DNA from: JAPLJM01 sp963708515 | GTDB lineage: Bacteria; Desulfobacterota; Syntrophia; Syntrophales; Fen-1087 | NCBI GenBank assembly: GCA_963708515.1 | Contig: CAVPSX010000011.1 | Coordinates: 119,570-183,569 of the forward strand | Direction of reading: 5' to 3' | Length of the DNA: 64,000 nucleotides | Shown here: positions 34,368 through 43,321 of the stretch, piece after piece | Numbering within the stretch: position 1 is the stretch's first letter | Layout of the letters: every line of letters begins with the position of its first letter | Position numbers and translations under genes: made by a program | Notes under the pieces: model-generated | Told to the model about the DNA's origin: nothing | What the model saw: the letters and a program-made list of their open reading frames with translations, nothing else | Database searches by the model: none

Positions 34368-34823
34368 TCAGCGATAGCCGCTTTCTTGTGCGTTGTGAAT
34401 GATCGAGACCAAGTTGCCTGAAGCGTAATCGCGTCTAGAGCCGCTGGCGAAGATCAAGCGACCTTGGCCCTTGTAAACCATCTCGTGGCGATAACGGTCG
34501 CTGCCGCCACGATAGAACGGGATCCAAGCCTTGCCGGTTATATAGGTACCCTGATCGGTAGGCTGGCCGATCAGATCGGTCACTTGTTTCATGCTCATTC
34601 CTATCTTCAGCTTCGTGAACTTGCTGCCCGGTGCCGGTTTGCCGGCAATCTCGCCTTCCCAGTCGTTGATGCCCTTTACGGTTTGTACGTCCTTGGGTGA
34701 CTCGGCTTTTTCAATGGGTGCCTCACTTGCGCTGCTACCGGACTTTTGTGCCGTCTGGCAACCCATCAGCAAAAAAGTGGCAACGATCACTACAGCTACG
34801 TACACAAATCGATTTGTCATCAT
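34368..34823 (-). CDS. SmpA/BamE-like small lipoprotein
   Basis: A 151-residue protein with a lipoprotein signal (hydrophobic residues 8-20, lipobox LLMGC). After a Ser/Ala/Glu-rich linker, the segment FTKLKIGMSMKQVTDLIGQP has the opening pattern of the SmpA/OmlA (BamE) domain. The rest (YRGGSDRYRHEMVYKGQGRL) is mostly beta strand. Such lipoproteins face the periplasm from the outer membrane. No bam genes lie nearby, and the codon style and neighbours suggest an accessory or horizontally acquired gene. Confidence 0.7.
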   Translation of the reverse strand: MMTNRFVYVAVVIVATFLLMGCQTAQKSGSSASEAPIEKAESPKDVQTVKGINDWEGEIAGKPAPGSKFTKLKIGMSMKQVTDLIGQPTDQGTYITGKAWIPFYRGGSDRYRHEMVYKGQGRLIFASGSRRDYASGNLVSIIHNAQESGYR

Positions 34824-35254
34824 GAGTCAATCTCCGTTGTTGAATTGACGAAAAGTTATTTTTTCTGTCAGAGAAGACTACGAAGCTATAACTATTATGT
34901 CAAGGAGATTTTATCGAAACCTGATATCGTTTGCCATTTGATATCAGCAACTTTTCATGACCCTGCCGGATTGTGTAGTACAGGAAGCTATACGTACTAT
35001 AATCCGATTGCTCATTTTAAATCGCAAATACGGCGGAGATGCTGGCTATACAAGTTCTCGGATTTTGATTTGGAGTCGACGTGGTGATTACCGCTCGAAA
35101 GCAGTGATGCCTTTGGAGTCCATGGAAATACCTCCCCGGTCACTTGCGTCATTTCTATTCTGTCTTCCTATTCCCACCCGCTTGGGTTTTATCCAACGGA
35201 AACCGGACAGTGTGTCGCGGTTTCCGGCGGACGTTTATCTGCTGTGGGTCAGAC

Positions 35255-35545
35255 TCATTTCTTCGCTTTGGCCGGTTTCTTGGCTGCCGGTTTTTTAGCG
35301 ACCGCTTTTGCTTTGACCGGCGCTTTCGCTTTGGCTTTTGCCTTTGCTTTGACCGGCGCTTTCGCTTTGGCTTTTGCCTTTGCTTTTACCGGCGCCTTTG
35401 CAACCGCTTTTACCTTGGCTTTGGCTGTTTTCGCTGCCGCTTTTACCGGAGCCTTCACGAGGGTCTTTGTTTTGGCAGGGGTCTTTGTTCAGGTCTTTGC
35501 CGCGGCCTTCGCCGGTTTTGCCGGAACCTTCTTTGCTGTCGCCAT
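35255..35545 (-). pseudogene. Histone H1-like Lys/Ala-rich DNA-binding protein with in-frame TGA
   Basis: From ATG 35545, which has a perfect AAGGAGG site 8 bp upstream, the frame reads MATAKKVPAKPAKAAAKT, then TGA (35491-35489), and resumes in the same frame with TKTPAKTKTLVKAPVK and repeated AKAPVKAKAK units to PAKKPAKAKK. The full 97-codon product resembles the Lys-Ala-Pro histone H1/HC2-like proteins of bacteria. In a Sec-decoding organism the TGA is eye-catching, but no Cys is expected in this low-complexity protein and no redox motif surrounds it. A nonsense mutation or read error is more likely. Confidence 0.75.
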
Positions 35546-35968
35546 ACGTACTTCCTCCTTTTCAAATATTCGACCCCGCCTCACTGGGCCCCGGCCCGGC
35601 CGTGCCCTCCCGCGTGCGAAATCGTTAGACTCACCAGGATGAATACTTTTTATCGTCGCTTTTATGTCAGCCGCATCTCCTGAAATCTTGCTGTCAACAG
35701 CAGATAGGTTTTTCTTTTTTTGAGCAAAGTGAGAAACAAGTTTCTGTTTTTCTGTTCCCAGAGCTTTTCTCTGCTGTTTGATTATCTTCTGAAGCTCAGC
35801 TTTTTCTGCCGCGCGAACTTGCTGGGGAGATAAAATTTCCACACGTAAGCCTGTAAACGGACCTATAGAGCCAGGGATCAAATTGTATTTTTGAGCGATA
35901 GAATCTTCAATTTGGTAACCATTGACAAACTCCTTATTGCCTAAAACATCAAGGAATAATTTGCTCAT
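35489..35968 (-). CDS. Hypothetical protein overlapping the histone-like gene in the same frame
   Basis: An ORF of 159 codons that runs into the histone-like gene and ends at its internal TGA. Residues 1-115 (MSKLFLDVLGNKEFVNGYQI, then a Lys/Gln-rich helix around residue 60-85) look protein-like. The part after about residue 115 is Arg/Gly/Pro-rich and probably fortuitous. I do not recognise the family. It could be a former separate gene that lost its stop codon. The start is supported only weakly by GGTGA 7 bp upstream. Confidence 0.35.
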   Translation of the reverse strand: MSKLFLDVLGNKEFVNGYQIEDSIAQKYNLIPGSIGPFTGLRVEILSPQQVRAAEKAELQKIIKQQRKALGTEKQKLVSHFAQKKKNLSAVDSKISGDAADIKATIKSIHPGESNDFARGRARPGRGPVRRGRIFEKEEVRMATAKKVPAKPAKAAAKT

Positions 35969-36135
35969 AATTAGTCACCAATCCATTTCTGGCTCAATCC
36001 GATTAATGCGTACTTCCTCTTATATAGTACATGCCGTATTCATTCAAGGATTAGTTGAGGTCGGCGTAGTTTGATCATAACGCATTGAAATCTCGTATCC
36101 ATATAAGAAAGCCAATGCCTGCCGAGTGCAGGAAG

Positions 36136-36441
36136 TTATGATACGGCAACCGCGAGTGGTCGAATTTGCCGCGCTACTTGGTCTGACAGCGTTTCTTCCA
36201 CTATATCCATGTCATATCGGCTTTGAATGTTCAGCCAGTAACGCGGATTCTGCCCAAAATATCGGCCCAAACGCAGAGCAAGCTCGGCAGTTACCGGCCG
36301 TTTCCCGTTCACGACGTAATTGATACGCATGGGGGGAACACCAATATCTTTCGCAAGGCGATATTGCGACAACGCCAACTCATCCAGTAATTCTTTTAGA
36401 TATGTACCGGGATGCACCGGTGGAATACGTTTCTTGACCAC
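36136..36441 (-). CDS. higA: HigA-family antitoxin (XRE helix-turn-helix)
   Basis: A 101-residue protein. It begins with the HigA hallmark PPVHPGTYLKELLDELALSQ, followed by an HTH (YRLAKDIGVPPMRINYVVNG) and the LALRLGRYFGQNPRYWLN segment. The protein binds and neutralises its toxin and represses the operon. It lies 12 bp downstream of the HigB-like toxin gene, the usual toxin-first higBA order. Confidence 0.9.
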   Translation of the reverse strand: MVKKRIPPVHPGTYLKELLDELALSQYRLAKDIGVPPMRINYVVNGKRPVTAELALRLGRYFGQNPRYWLNIQSRYDMDIVEETLSDQVARQIRPLAVAVS

Positions 36442-36453
36442 ACCACACCTCCA

Positions 36454-36735
36454 CTAATGATAATCCTCTATTTCTGCATCTTCTGCATGCCCGTCTAACC
36501 ATATAAGACAGATTCGCAATTGACTGTTAATGCGGATACTCCATTGCCCTTTACGATCCCCTTTTAAAGCGTCTAGCCGATTTGAGGGCGGAAATCGTAA
36601 ATCCTGAATCTCAATAGCTGCATCAATTGCGTTCAATTTCATAAATGCCCGCTCTTGAATATCGCCAGGAAATTTACGAGAAAAGTCAGGACGAAAAATC
36701 TTCTCTGTTTCGTTACACTGAAAAGATCGAATCAT
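36454..36735 (-). CDS. higB: HigB/RelE-family toxin
   Basis: A 93-residue protein of the RelE/HigB mRNA-interferase fold: IRSFQCNETEKIF at the start, PPSNRLDALKGDRKGQWSIR in the middle, and INSQLRICLIWLDGHAEDAEIEDYH at the end. The motif 'QWSIRINxQxRICF.W' is typical. Toxins of this kind cleave mRNA on the ribosome. It precedes higA by 12 bp. Confidence 0.9.
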   Translation of the reverse strand: MIRSFQCNETEKIFRPDFSRKFPGDIQERAFMKLNAIDAAIEIQDLRFPPSNRLDALKGDRKGQWSIRINSQLRICLIWLDGHAEDAEIEDYH

Positions 36736-36940
36736 GGGTTAAATAGTAAACTATTTGTTTATTAATGTCAAGCAAAAATGGGACCAGATTCTGGCAATAT
36801 GAAAAGCAATACCGTTTGAAATCAAGCATATTCATCAAGGGCGACGTTTTGTGGATAACAGCTATCCGCATCAACCGGATGAACCACATTTAATCTCTTT
36901 TTACGGCCTTGTCGGAGGCGCTAAAAAGGCTGGCAGTTAG

Positions 36941-37219
36941 TTACCGTTCTTCCCTCGTATGCCAGATACGCAGCACATGGATTTTGGATTCCCGGATTTC
37001 GTAGCGCATCTCGTAATGGTTCACCAGGATGCGGCGCACCTCACGCGGTCCGAACTCTTCTAATTTTTCTCCGATGCGTGGATACTCCTTGAGACGGGCC
37101 AGTGCGGCCGTCAGTGATTGCACCATGCGGGCGGCTGCCTGTTTGTTAACCGGCGCCGGAAAATCGTATAACCGCACCAGATCGGAAAGCGCCTTGCTGG
37201 TCCATTTCAGTTCCATCAT
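36941..37219 (-). CDS. ParE/RelE-family toxin
   Basis: A 92-residue protein with the ParE pattern: KWTSKALSDLVRLYDF, a central helix RMVQSLTAALARLKEYPRIG, and the end RRILVNHYEMRYEIRESKIHVLRIWHTRE. ParE toxins poison gyrase and RelE toxins cleave mRNA; which applies cannot be read here. Its ATG overlaps the stop of the antitoxin remnant upstream (ATGA), the usual coupling. Confidence 0.85.
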   Translation of the reverse strand: MMELKWTSKALSDLVRLYDFPAPVNKQAAARMVQSLTAALARLKEYPRIGEKLEEFGPREVRRILVNHYEMRYEIRESKIHVLRIWHTREER

Positions 37220-37368
37220 TGCGGAGATGGCAGCGGGGTTTCGGTGCTAAGGCTTTCTGCCCACTCTTGTACCGCCTGGTGGTCAATGACTCTGCCGGCA
37301 TCGACATCGGACATCGCTTCTATTGTCAATCGCTGACGCTCCTCTTCATGGTCTACCCATGTGAATAA
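37220..37368 (-). pseudogene. Antitoxin remnant without a start codon (partner of the ParE/RelE toxin)
   Basis: On the minus strand an open frame reads FTWVDHEEERQRLTIEAMSD then VDAGRVIDHQAVQEWAESL, which is the conserved body of the antitoxins paired with this toxin family. It ends in a TGA that overlaps the toxin ATG. Upstream of FTWV the frame contains no ATG, GTG or TTG before a TAA, so the N-terminal start has been lost or altered. Confidence 0.65.
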
Positions 37369-37469
37369 TAATGATTAAGTTAAGAAGTTTCTGTCAACGT
37401 AGGTTTATGTCATGTCATAGAGGATGAAACGCAAATTGAGCATCCGGACTTATTACGAAGCCGTATTTC

Positions 37470-37497
37470 TTGACTTTCCAAAATCCTTTGATATGAT
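37470..37497 (+). promoter_or_regulatory. Sigma-70-like promoter of the adenylate cyclase gene
   Basis: TTGACT at 37470-37475, a 16-bp spacer, and TATGAT at 37492-37497, about 95 bp before the start codon. Confidence 0.65.
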
Positions 37498-37591
37498 CCC
37501 GCGAGCACCGGCCAGGGAGGTTGCAAGCCTTGGCCGGACAGATCAGTATTGTCGTATCATTCCCGCAAGTCGAGATCTCCTCGATTGAGAA

Positions 37592-39847
37592 ATGCCAATG
37601 AAAGAGCGTTTTAAAAAATGGGGCGCCGTCTCCACCCTGAAGATCACACTGTTCATCATATTTCTTGCCTTGATCCTGTTTCTTGCGGATGTCACCTTCC
37701 TGCGATTCATGGAATTGAAGGCCCTTGACTTGAGAATGGTTTCGCGAGGGAATCTCTCTTCCGGCGGGGAAACGGTCATTGTCGCCATTGATGAAAAGAG
37801 CTTAAGCGAGCTGGGGCGATGGCCTTGGCCACGTACAGTGATGGCGCGGCTTGTGGACCAGCTCAAGGCATATGGCGTAAAGGTGATTGGCTTTGATGTC
37901 ATTTTCTCGGAACCTGATGATAACGCCAGCATAAAAACCATCTCAGAGCTGTCCAGCGAGATCGCAAGGATAGGCATTCCCGATACAAGACTGAAAGGAC
38001 TGCTGGAGAGAAAACGCGGCGACGCCGACACGGATGCGGAGCTGGCCCGTTCCGTCGAGCGGGGGAAAAATGTAACCCTTGGTTATTTCTTCCATATCTC
38101 AGATAAGGAGGTGGGCCATTTAACCCCTGAACAAATCAAGGCCGGCGCCGCCGATATCGCCAACGGCCGCTATCAGATGGTACGGGCCGCGAAAAAAATA
38201 GACGAGCATGTGTTTGTACGCGCCTATTCCGCCGTGACCAATATTCGGAAGCTGACCGATGCCGCTGAAAACAGTGGTTATTTCAATGCCTTTCCGGACA
38301 GCGACGGTGTAATTCGCTGGGCGCCTATGGTCATCCGATTTGAGGATGATTACTATGCTCCCCTTTCGCTCGCCATGCTGCTTCAATATCAGGAATGGCC
38401 TATGTTGTCTCTCAAAATCGCCGACTTCGGCGTAGAGTCGGTCAGACTGGATAACCTGGTCATCCCGACGGACGAGACGGGGCGATTACTGGTCAATTAT
38501 CTGGGGCCTGCCGGCACCTTCCCGCATTATTCGATTTCCGATGTCCTTCACGGCCGGCTTTCGGCCGACCTATTCAAAGACAAAATCGTCCTGGTGGGCG
38601 CAACGGCCACCGGCATCTACGATATGCGCGTGACGCCCTTCAGCGCCGTATATCCGGGAGTGGAAATCCACGCGACGGTTATCGATAATATCCTGCATCA
38701 GCATTTTCTGATCCATTCCGGCTGGACGAAATTTATCGACTTTTGCATGATCCTCGTGCTGGGATTCATCGTCGGTGTCGTAATTCCCCGGGCCAGGGCC
38801 GCCCGCGGCGTGCTGCTTATTCTGGTTCTGCTGGCCGTGTTCGTCGGGGCCAACACCTATGTTTTTTCCCGTTACAACATCTGGCTGAACCTGATCTATC
38901 CGGTCCTGACCATGATGACCATTTATCTTGCCATTACCGTTTACCGCTACATCACCGAAGAAAGGGAAAAGAAAAAAATCCGGGGCGCCTTTCAGTACTA
39001 TTTGACGGCTTCCGTCATAAACGAAATGCTTAAGGACCCCACCAAGCTTAAGCTGGGCGGCGATAAGAAGGATCTGACGGTCCTCTTCTCGGATATCCGC
39101 GGCTTCACCACGATCTCGGAGAAACTGACGCCGGAAGAACTTGTGCATCTGCTCAATGAATATCTCACGGCCATGACCGAGATCGTTTTCAAATACGACG
39201 GACTTCTGGACAAATATATGGGCGACGCCATCATGGCGGTTTACGGCGCTCCTCTGCATCAGCCCGATCATCGCATCCGCGCCTGCCGGACTGCGCTGGA
39301 CATGGTTGAATCGCTGAAGAAACTACAGCAGAAATGGTCCGAAGAAGGTCGTCCGATTCTCAACATCGGCATCGGGATCAACAGCGGCGACATGGTGGTG
39401 GGGAATATGGGTTCCCAGATGCGATTCGATTATACCGTCATGGGCGACAGTGTGAACCTGGGTTCCCGGTTGGAAGGGATTAACAAGGAATATGGCACGA
39501 GCATCATTATCAGCGAATATACTTATGAAGGCGTCAAGGATGTCCTGACCTGCCGAGAACTGGATTCCGTCCGGGTCAAGGGCAAGAAGCTGCCCGTCAA
39601 AATCTACGAATTGCTCTGTGACAAGAATGACGCCGCACCTTTGGAGGCTTTTATCCAGCGCTTTAATGAAGCGCTGGATAAATATAAACAGGCCCTGTGG
39701 GATGAAGCCTGCGCCGCATTTGAAAAGGTACTGGAGATCCGGCCGGACGATCCTCCCTCCCGGGTTTATATCCAGCGCTGCGAGGACCTGAGGGAATGCC
39801 CGCCGGACCAGCCTTGGGATTGTGTCTTTACGATGACGAAGAAATAA
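37592..39847 (+). CDS. CHASE2-domain class III adenylate/guanylate cyclase
   Basis: A 751-residue membrane protein: one N-terminal membrane helix (about residues 17-35), an extracytoplasmic CHASE2 sensor (about 45-345; WPWPRTVMARLVDQL, VGATATGIYDMRVTP), three membrane helices (about 380-455), then a class III nucleotide cyclase domain (about 485-680). The metal-binding Asp residues are in VLFSDIRGFT and LLDKYMGDAIMAVYG, and VGNMGSQMRFDYTVMGDSVN is the transition-state region. The C-terminal ~70 residues look like a TPR unit (ALWDEACAAFEKVLEIRPDD). It should convert ATP to cAMP in response to an external signal. A second in-frame ATG lies at 37598. alr follows 14 bp downstream. Confidence 0.93.
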   Translation: MPMKERFKKWGAVSTLKITLFIIFLALILFLADVTFLRFMELKALDLRMVSRGNLSSGGETVIVAIDEKSLSELGRWPWPRTVMARLVDQLKAYGVKVIGFDVIFSEPDDNASIKTISELSSEIARIGIPDTRLKGLLERKRGDADTDAELARSVERGKNVTLGYFFHISDKEVGHLTPEQIKAGAADIANGRYQMVRAAKKIDEHVFVRAYSAVTNIRKLTDAAENSGYFNAFPDSDGVIRWAPMVIRFEDDYYAPLSLAMLLQYQEWPMLSLKIADFGVESVRLDNLVIPTDETGRLLVNYLGPAGTFPHYSISDVLHGRLSADLFKDKIVLVGATATGIYDMRVTPFSAVYPGVEIHATVIDNILHQHFLIHSGWTKFIDFCMILVLGFIVGVVIPRARAARGVLLILVLLAVFVGANTYVFSRYNIWLNLIYPVLTMMTIYLAITVYRYITEEREKKKIRGAFQYYLTASVINEMLKDPTKLKLGGDKKDLTVLFSDIRGFTTISEKLTPEELVHLLNEYLTAMTEIVFKYDGLLDKYMGDAIMAVYGAPLHQPDHRIRACRTALDMVESLKKLQQKWSEEGRPILNIGIGINSGDMVVGNMGSQMRFDYTVMGDSVNLGSRLEGINKEYGTSIIISEYTYEGVKDVLTCRELDSVRVKGKKLPVKIYELLCDKNDAAPLEAFIQRFNEALDKYKQALWDEACAAFEKVLEIRPDDPPSRVYIQRCEDLRECPPDQPWDCVFTMTKK

Positions 39848-39861
39848 TCAGGAGGTCAATA

Positions 39862-41814
39862 TTGGCTGAGGAAAATCGGTACAGAAGCTGGGTGGAGGTC
39901 GATCTTGACCATTTTACAAACAACTGGGATGAGATGAAGCGTCTCGTGGGCCCCGGCGTCCGCATCATGCAGGTCGTCAAGGCGGACGCCTACGGCCACG
40001 GCGCGATAGAAATCGCCCATCTGGCACTGAAAAACGGAGCGGCCTGTTTCGGGGTTGCCAACGCCGATGAAGGCGTCCAGCTCCGTGTCGGCGGCATCAA
40101 CGCTCCCATTGTCATCCTGAGCCCCTCCCCCGATTCCGAAATCAATCTGATCATCAAATACAGCCTGATCCCCTCCGTCTCCGACATCGGCTTCGCCCGG
40201 GAATTGCAGAAACGCCTAAAAAAGGCCGACCTGCGGGCGCCTATCCACATCGAGGTGGACACCGGCATGGGCCGGGGGGGTACCATTCATTACGAAGCCT
40301 TTGACATGATAAAGGAAATCCTTTCCTTGCCCAATATTATCATTGAAGGAATCTTTTCCCACCTGGCCGCCAGCGAGACACAGATCGACTACAATCAAAG
40401 GCAGTGGCATCTGTTCCGGGGGCTCCTCGATCGACTAACGGACCATCAGATCGAGATCCCCATCAAGCACATGTGCAACAGCGGGGCCATCCTGAACTAT
40501 CCGCAATTCCATCTGAATATGGTCCGTCCCGGAATCATGTCCTACGGCATCTATCCTTCTGATGAAACGAGAGACAAGGCCCAATTGGCTCCGGTAATGA
40601 GCTTCAAGAGCCGGATTGTGCTTACCAAGGAATTCCCGGAGGGCTACAGCATCGGCTACAACCGGACCTACATCACGTACAAACCGACCCGGATCGCCAC
40701 CATCCCCGTCGGTTACGGCGACGGCTACGGCGTGATCCTGTCCAATCAGGGCGAAGTGCTGATCCGCGGCAAGCGCGCTCCCGTTGTGGGCAGGGTTTCC
40801 ATGGACATGTGCACCGTCAACGTCACGCACATTCCCGACTGCCGGACGGGCGACGAAGTGGTCATGATGGGCAGGCAGGGCGACGATTCGATCACCGCCA
40901 ACGAGATCGCCGATCGGACCAAGACCATCAGTTACGAGATCCTGTGCGCCCTTGGCAAACGGGCGCCGCGCGTTTTTCTGCAAAAAGGAAAAACGGATAG
41001 CGTGGCTCCCCGCCTGCGGCGGATATTCATCCCCGATGAAGAAAAATCAATCGCCCGGATCGACAACATCATCCGGCACTGCTTTCACACGCGGGCAAGG
41101 AACGAGGAATTGGGCGATGCCATTTATTATGAAATGTTCGAAACCCTCTTCGGCAAGGAAGACCGGCAGCTTGAATTGCGGACGAACTTCCGTTATGATA
41201 TTAACGTGACCGAATTCACCGAGGAAGAAATCCGTGCAGACCGCCAGGCCGGCAAGGAGTTCCGTGTCACGACCCTTATCGCGTACACCAAAACGCTTAA
41301 CCACCCTGTCTTCATGATCGGCTGCGCTGCGAACAATGAGCAATTGGCGTCCTTCTTCGACGATAAACGCTGCGAATACCGGTGGCTCCTGGGTCAGCGG
41401 CAGGATGCCATCACGGAAAAGGACTTCCGTGTCAGCCGGGTGCGAATCGATGAGGAGGAGGTCCCCATCATCCGGACGGAAGCGACCGACCGTGGTTACG
41501 AAGTCTGGTGCGGCAGTGAAGATCTGAAGAAAAAAGTCAACCGGCAAGCCAGAATTTCCATTGAAATTGTCACCCGGAAATCAAAACGGAACCACCTTTT
41601 CTCCGTTTATCTCGTCTATCCGACACGCGGACTGGACATTACTTTCAATTACCACGGCGCCCGCATTAAAAATGTCCGCGATATCAGTTTTTTTGCCGGC
41701 CGGCATCCCGACCCTGAGATCATCCGGGAAAAAGGAAAATCCATCAGGCTTCGAATCAGCGACGATGAATGGATTTTCCCCACCAGCGGCGTGACCTTTA
41801 TCTGGGATCCATAA
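39862..41814 (+). CDS. alr: Alanine racemase with a ~270-residue unknown C-terminal domain
   Basis: A 650-residue protein from TTG 39862, chosen because AGGAGG lies 7 bp upstream. Residues 1-375 are a fold-type III alanine racemase: PLP lysine in VVKADAYGHG, EVDTGMGRGG, HMCNSGAIL, and the second catalytic tyrosine in GYSIGYNRTY; it makes D-alanine for peptidoglycan. After about residue 385 (FLQKGKTDSVAPRLRR) comes an extra region absent from ordinary Alr (about 360 residues): RIDNIIRHCFHTRARNEELG, a middle rich in beta strands, and a PilZ-like stretch near RQARISIEIVT and GLDITFNYHGA. No known domain is assigned with confidence. Two ddl genes follow, so the locus is a D-alanyl-dipeptide module. 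Confidence 0.88.
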   Translation: MAEENRYRSWVEVDLDHFTNNWDEMKRLVGPGVRIMQVVKADAYGHGAIEIAHLALKNGAACFGVANADEGVQLRVGGINAPIVILSPSPDSEINLIIKYSLIPSVSDIGFARELQKRLKKADLRAPIHIEVDTGMGRGGTIHYEAFDMIKEILSLPNIIIEGIFSHLAASETQIDYNQRQWHLFRGLLDRLTDHQIEIPIKHMCNSGAILNYPQFHLNMVRPGIMSYGIYPSDETRDKAQLAPVMSFKSRIVLTKEFPEGYSIGYNRTYITYKPTRIATIPVGYGDGYGVILSNQGEVLIRGKRAPVVGRVSMDMCTVNVTHIPDCRTGDEVVMMGRQGDDSITANEIADRTKTISYEILCALGKRAPRVFLQKGKTDSVAPRLRRIFIPDEEKSIARIDNIIRHCFHTRARNEELGDAIYYEMFETLFGKEDRQLELRTNFRYDINVTEFTEEEIRADRQAGKEFRVTTLIAYTKTLNHPVFMIGCAANNEQLASFFDDKRCEYRWLLGQRQDAITEKDFRVSRVRIDEEEVPIIRTEATDRGYEVWCGSEDLKKKVNRQARISIEIVTRKSKRNHLFSVYLVYPTRGLDITFNYHGARIKNVRDISFFAGRHPDPEIIREKGKSIRLRISDDEWIFPTSGVTFIWDP

Positions 41815-41823
41815 CAAATATAG

Positions 41824-42000
41824 GGGCCTTTCAAAAATGGCTTCACCGCAGCTCAAAATCTTTTTCTCTTGAAATATGATGATGCTTAAATATATTTTAA
41901 ATCAATAAATTAGTCATGGGGACATGACAGAGTCGTGTCCCCATCAACGAAAAATCTTTCATTCGCTGCTTGCGAACCATTTTTCACCGGTTATGCAAAG
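41824..42000 (-). repeat. MITE-like dispersed repeat, copy 3 (inverted orientation)
   Basis: The reverse complement matches copies 1, 4 and 5 along its whole length. It keeps the intact central palindrome ATGGGGACATGAC-AGA-GTCGTGTCCCCAT at 41916-41944, so it is probably the best-preserved copy. Its end lies 33 bp before the start of the first ddl gene. Confidence 0.85.
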
Positions 42001-42033
42001 CTCCCATATAGGGTTTATGGAGTTTTTTTAATT

Positions 42034-43086
42034 ATGAACAAATTGCGTGTCGGCGTTATTATGGGCGGCATGTCTTCCGAACGGGAAGTCTCGCTCAACA
42101 GCGGCAGGAATGTCTTCGACAACCTGGATCGTCAATATTATGAGCCCAAACCGGTTTTCATGGACGGCCAGGGGCGGCTGTGGATCATCCCCTGGCAGCT
42201 TGTCTCCCAGAACACAACGGTGGATATTGCCGACCATCTCGAAAGAGAAGCCCGCCGGATCGCCTATGAAGATCTGAGAAAAGAAATCGATTTTGCCTTC
42301 ATTGCCCTGCACGGCAAGTACGGCGATGACGGCTGTATTCAGGGCCTGCTGGAACTCCTGAGGATCCCGTATACCGGCCCGGGGGTGCTGGCCTCGGCGC
42401 TGGGCATGGACAAGTATCTCCAGCAGAAAGTCCTCGAGGCAGCGGGCATTGATGTTCCCCGCAGCATGTTGATCCGCGCCGCAGACTGGAGGGAAAATCC
42501 CTCGGCCGTTCGGGAGGCCGTCGGAACCCGCTTCCCATTTCCCTGCTTTACCAAACCGATCCGGGAAGGCTCCAGCGTCGGCGTTACAAAAGTTATCGAT
42601 GAAAGAACCCTGGCTGAAGGCATTGACGAGGCCCTGAAATGGGACAATGCCGTGCTGGTCGAGGAGCATCTGGACGGCACCGAGTTTTCCGCGATTGTGC
42701 TGGAAGGAGACGAAGCCGAAACGCTCGGGCTAACGGAAATCTATCCACAGAGCGCCTATTACACGTATGACGATAAATATATGCCCGGCCGCTGCCGGAA
42801 ATTCACCCCTCCAAAAAATATCCCCACGGAAAAGATCGCTGCAATCAAGCAATGCGTCATCCGGGCCTTCCATGCCCTCGGCTTCAGGTCTTACGGCCGC
42901 ATCGACGGATTTATCCTGAAGGACAACCGGATTCTGATCACCGATCCCAACTCCTCATCGGGAATGGCGCCTTCGTCGTTTTTTTTTGAGCAGGCCGCCT
43001 GTGCGGGTATGCTGCCCGTCATGATTTTATCCCGACTGATTGAAAACGCCGTCAAAATTCATGCGGAAAAGCACGGCCCCCTGTAA
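42034..43086 (+). CDS. ddl: D-alanine-D-alanine ligase family protein, paralogue 1
   Basis: A 350-residue ATP-grasp ligase from ATG 42034. It has VGVIMGGMSSEREVSLNSGR, LHGKYGDDGCIQGLLELL, YTGPGVLASALGMDK, FTKPIREGSSVGVTKV, and the omega-loop YYTYDDKYMPG, which keeps the Tyr typical of D-Ala-D-Ala enzymes. The metal-binding end is unusual: DPNSSSGMAPSSFFF instead of E-x-NTLPGMT. The enzyme joins two D-Ala with ATP. It follows alr after a repeat element and precedes a second ligase gene 236 bp downstream. Confidence 0.87.
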   Translation: MNKLRVGVIMGGMSSEREVSLNSGRNVFDNLDRQYYEPKPVFMDGQGRLWIIPWQLVSQNTTVDIADHLEREARRIAYEDLRKEIDFAFIALHGKYGDDGCIQGLLELLRIPYTGPGVLASALGMDKYLQQKVLEAAGIDVPRSMLIRAADWRENPSAVREAVGTRFPFPCFTKPIREGSSVGVTKVIDERTLAEGIDEALKWDNAVLVEEHLDGTEFSAIVLEGDEAETLGLTEIYPQSAYYTYDDKYMPGRCRKFTPPKNIPTEKIAAIKQCVIRAFHALGFRSYGRIDGFILKDNRILITDPNSSSGMAPSSFFFEQAACAGMLPVMILSRLIENAVKIHAEKHGPL

Positions 43087-43321
43087 AATCAAGAGATTCC
43101 GGCTTTTTTCATCCTGTTTCATATAATTTTCACTTGCACTTCCCGTGTTTTTTTGCCATGTTGCACGCAAGCGCTGGGGGAGTACCGCCCAATCCCCCAA
43201 TCTATATTTTAGCGAAAGTCATTATTCATGAAACGCTCTTATCGAAGCAGCAACCTGGAATTCTACGGAGACTACCTGGGTTTTGCTGTTGCCTGATGAG
43301 GTGTCAAAAAGGAAGAAAGAC

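Noticed and set aside
35489..35491. Selenocysteine in the histone-like gene
   Set aside because: No Cys is expected in this Lys/Ala protein, and no redox motif or SECIS-like hairpin was recognised next to the TGA.
35244..35642. Ala/Phe-rich + strand frame with membrane-like repeats
   Set aside because: It is the complement of the Lys/Ala histone-like gene; its pseudo-periodicity reflects the AAG/GCC repeats.
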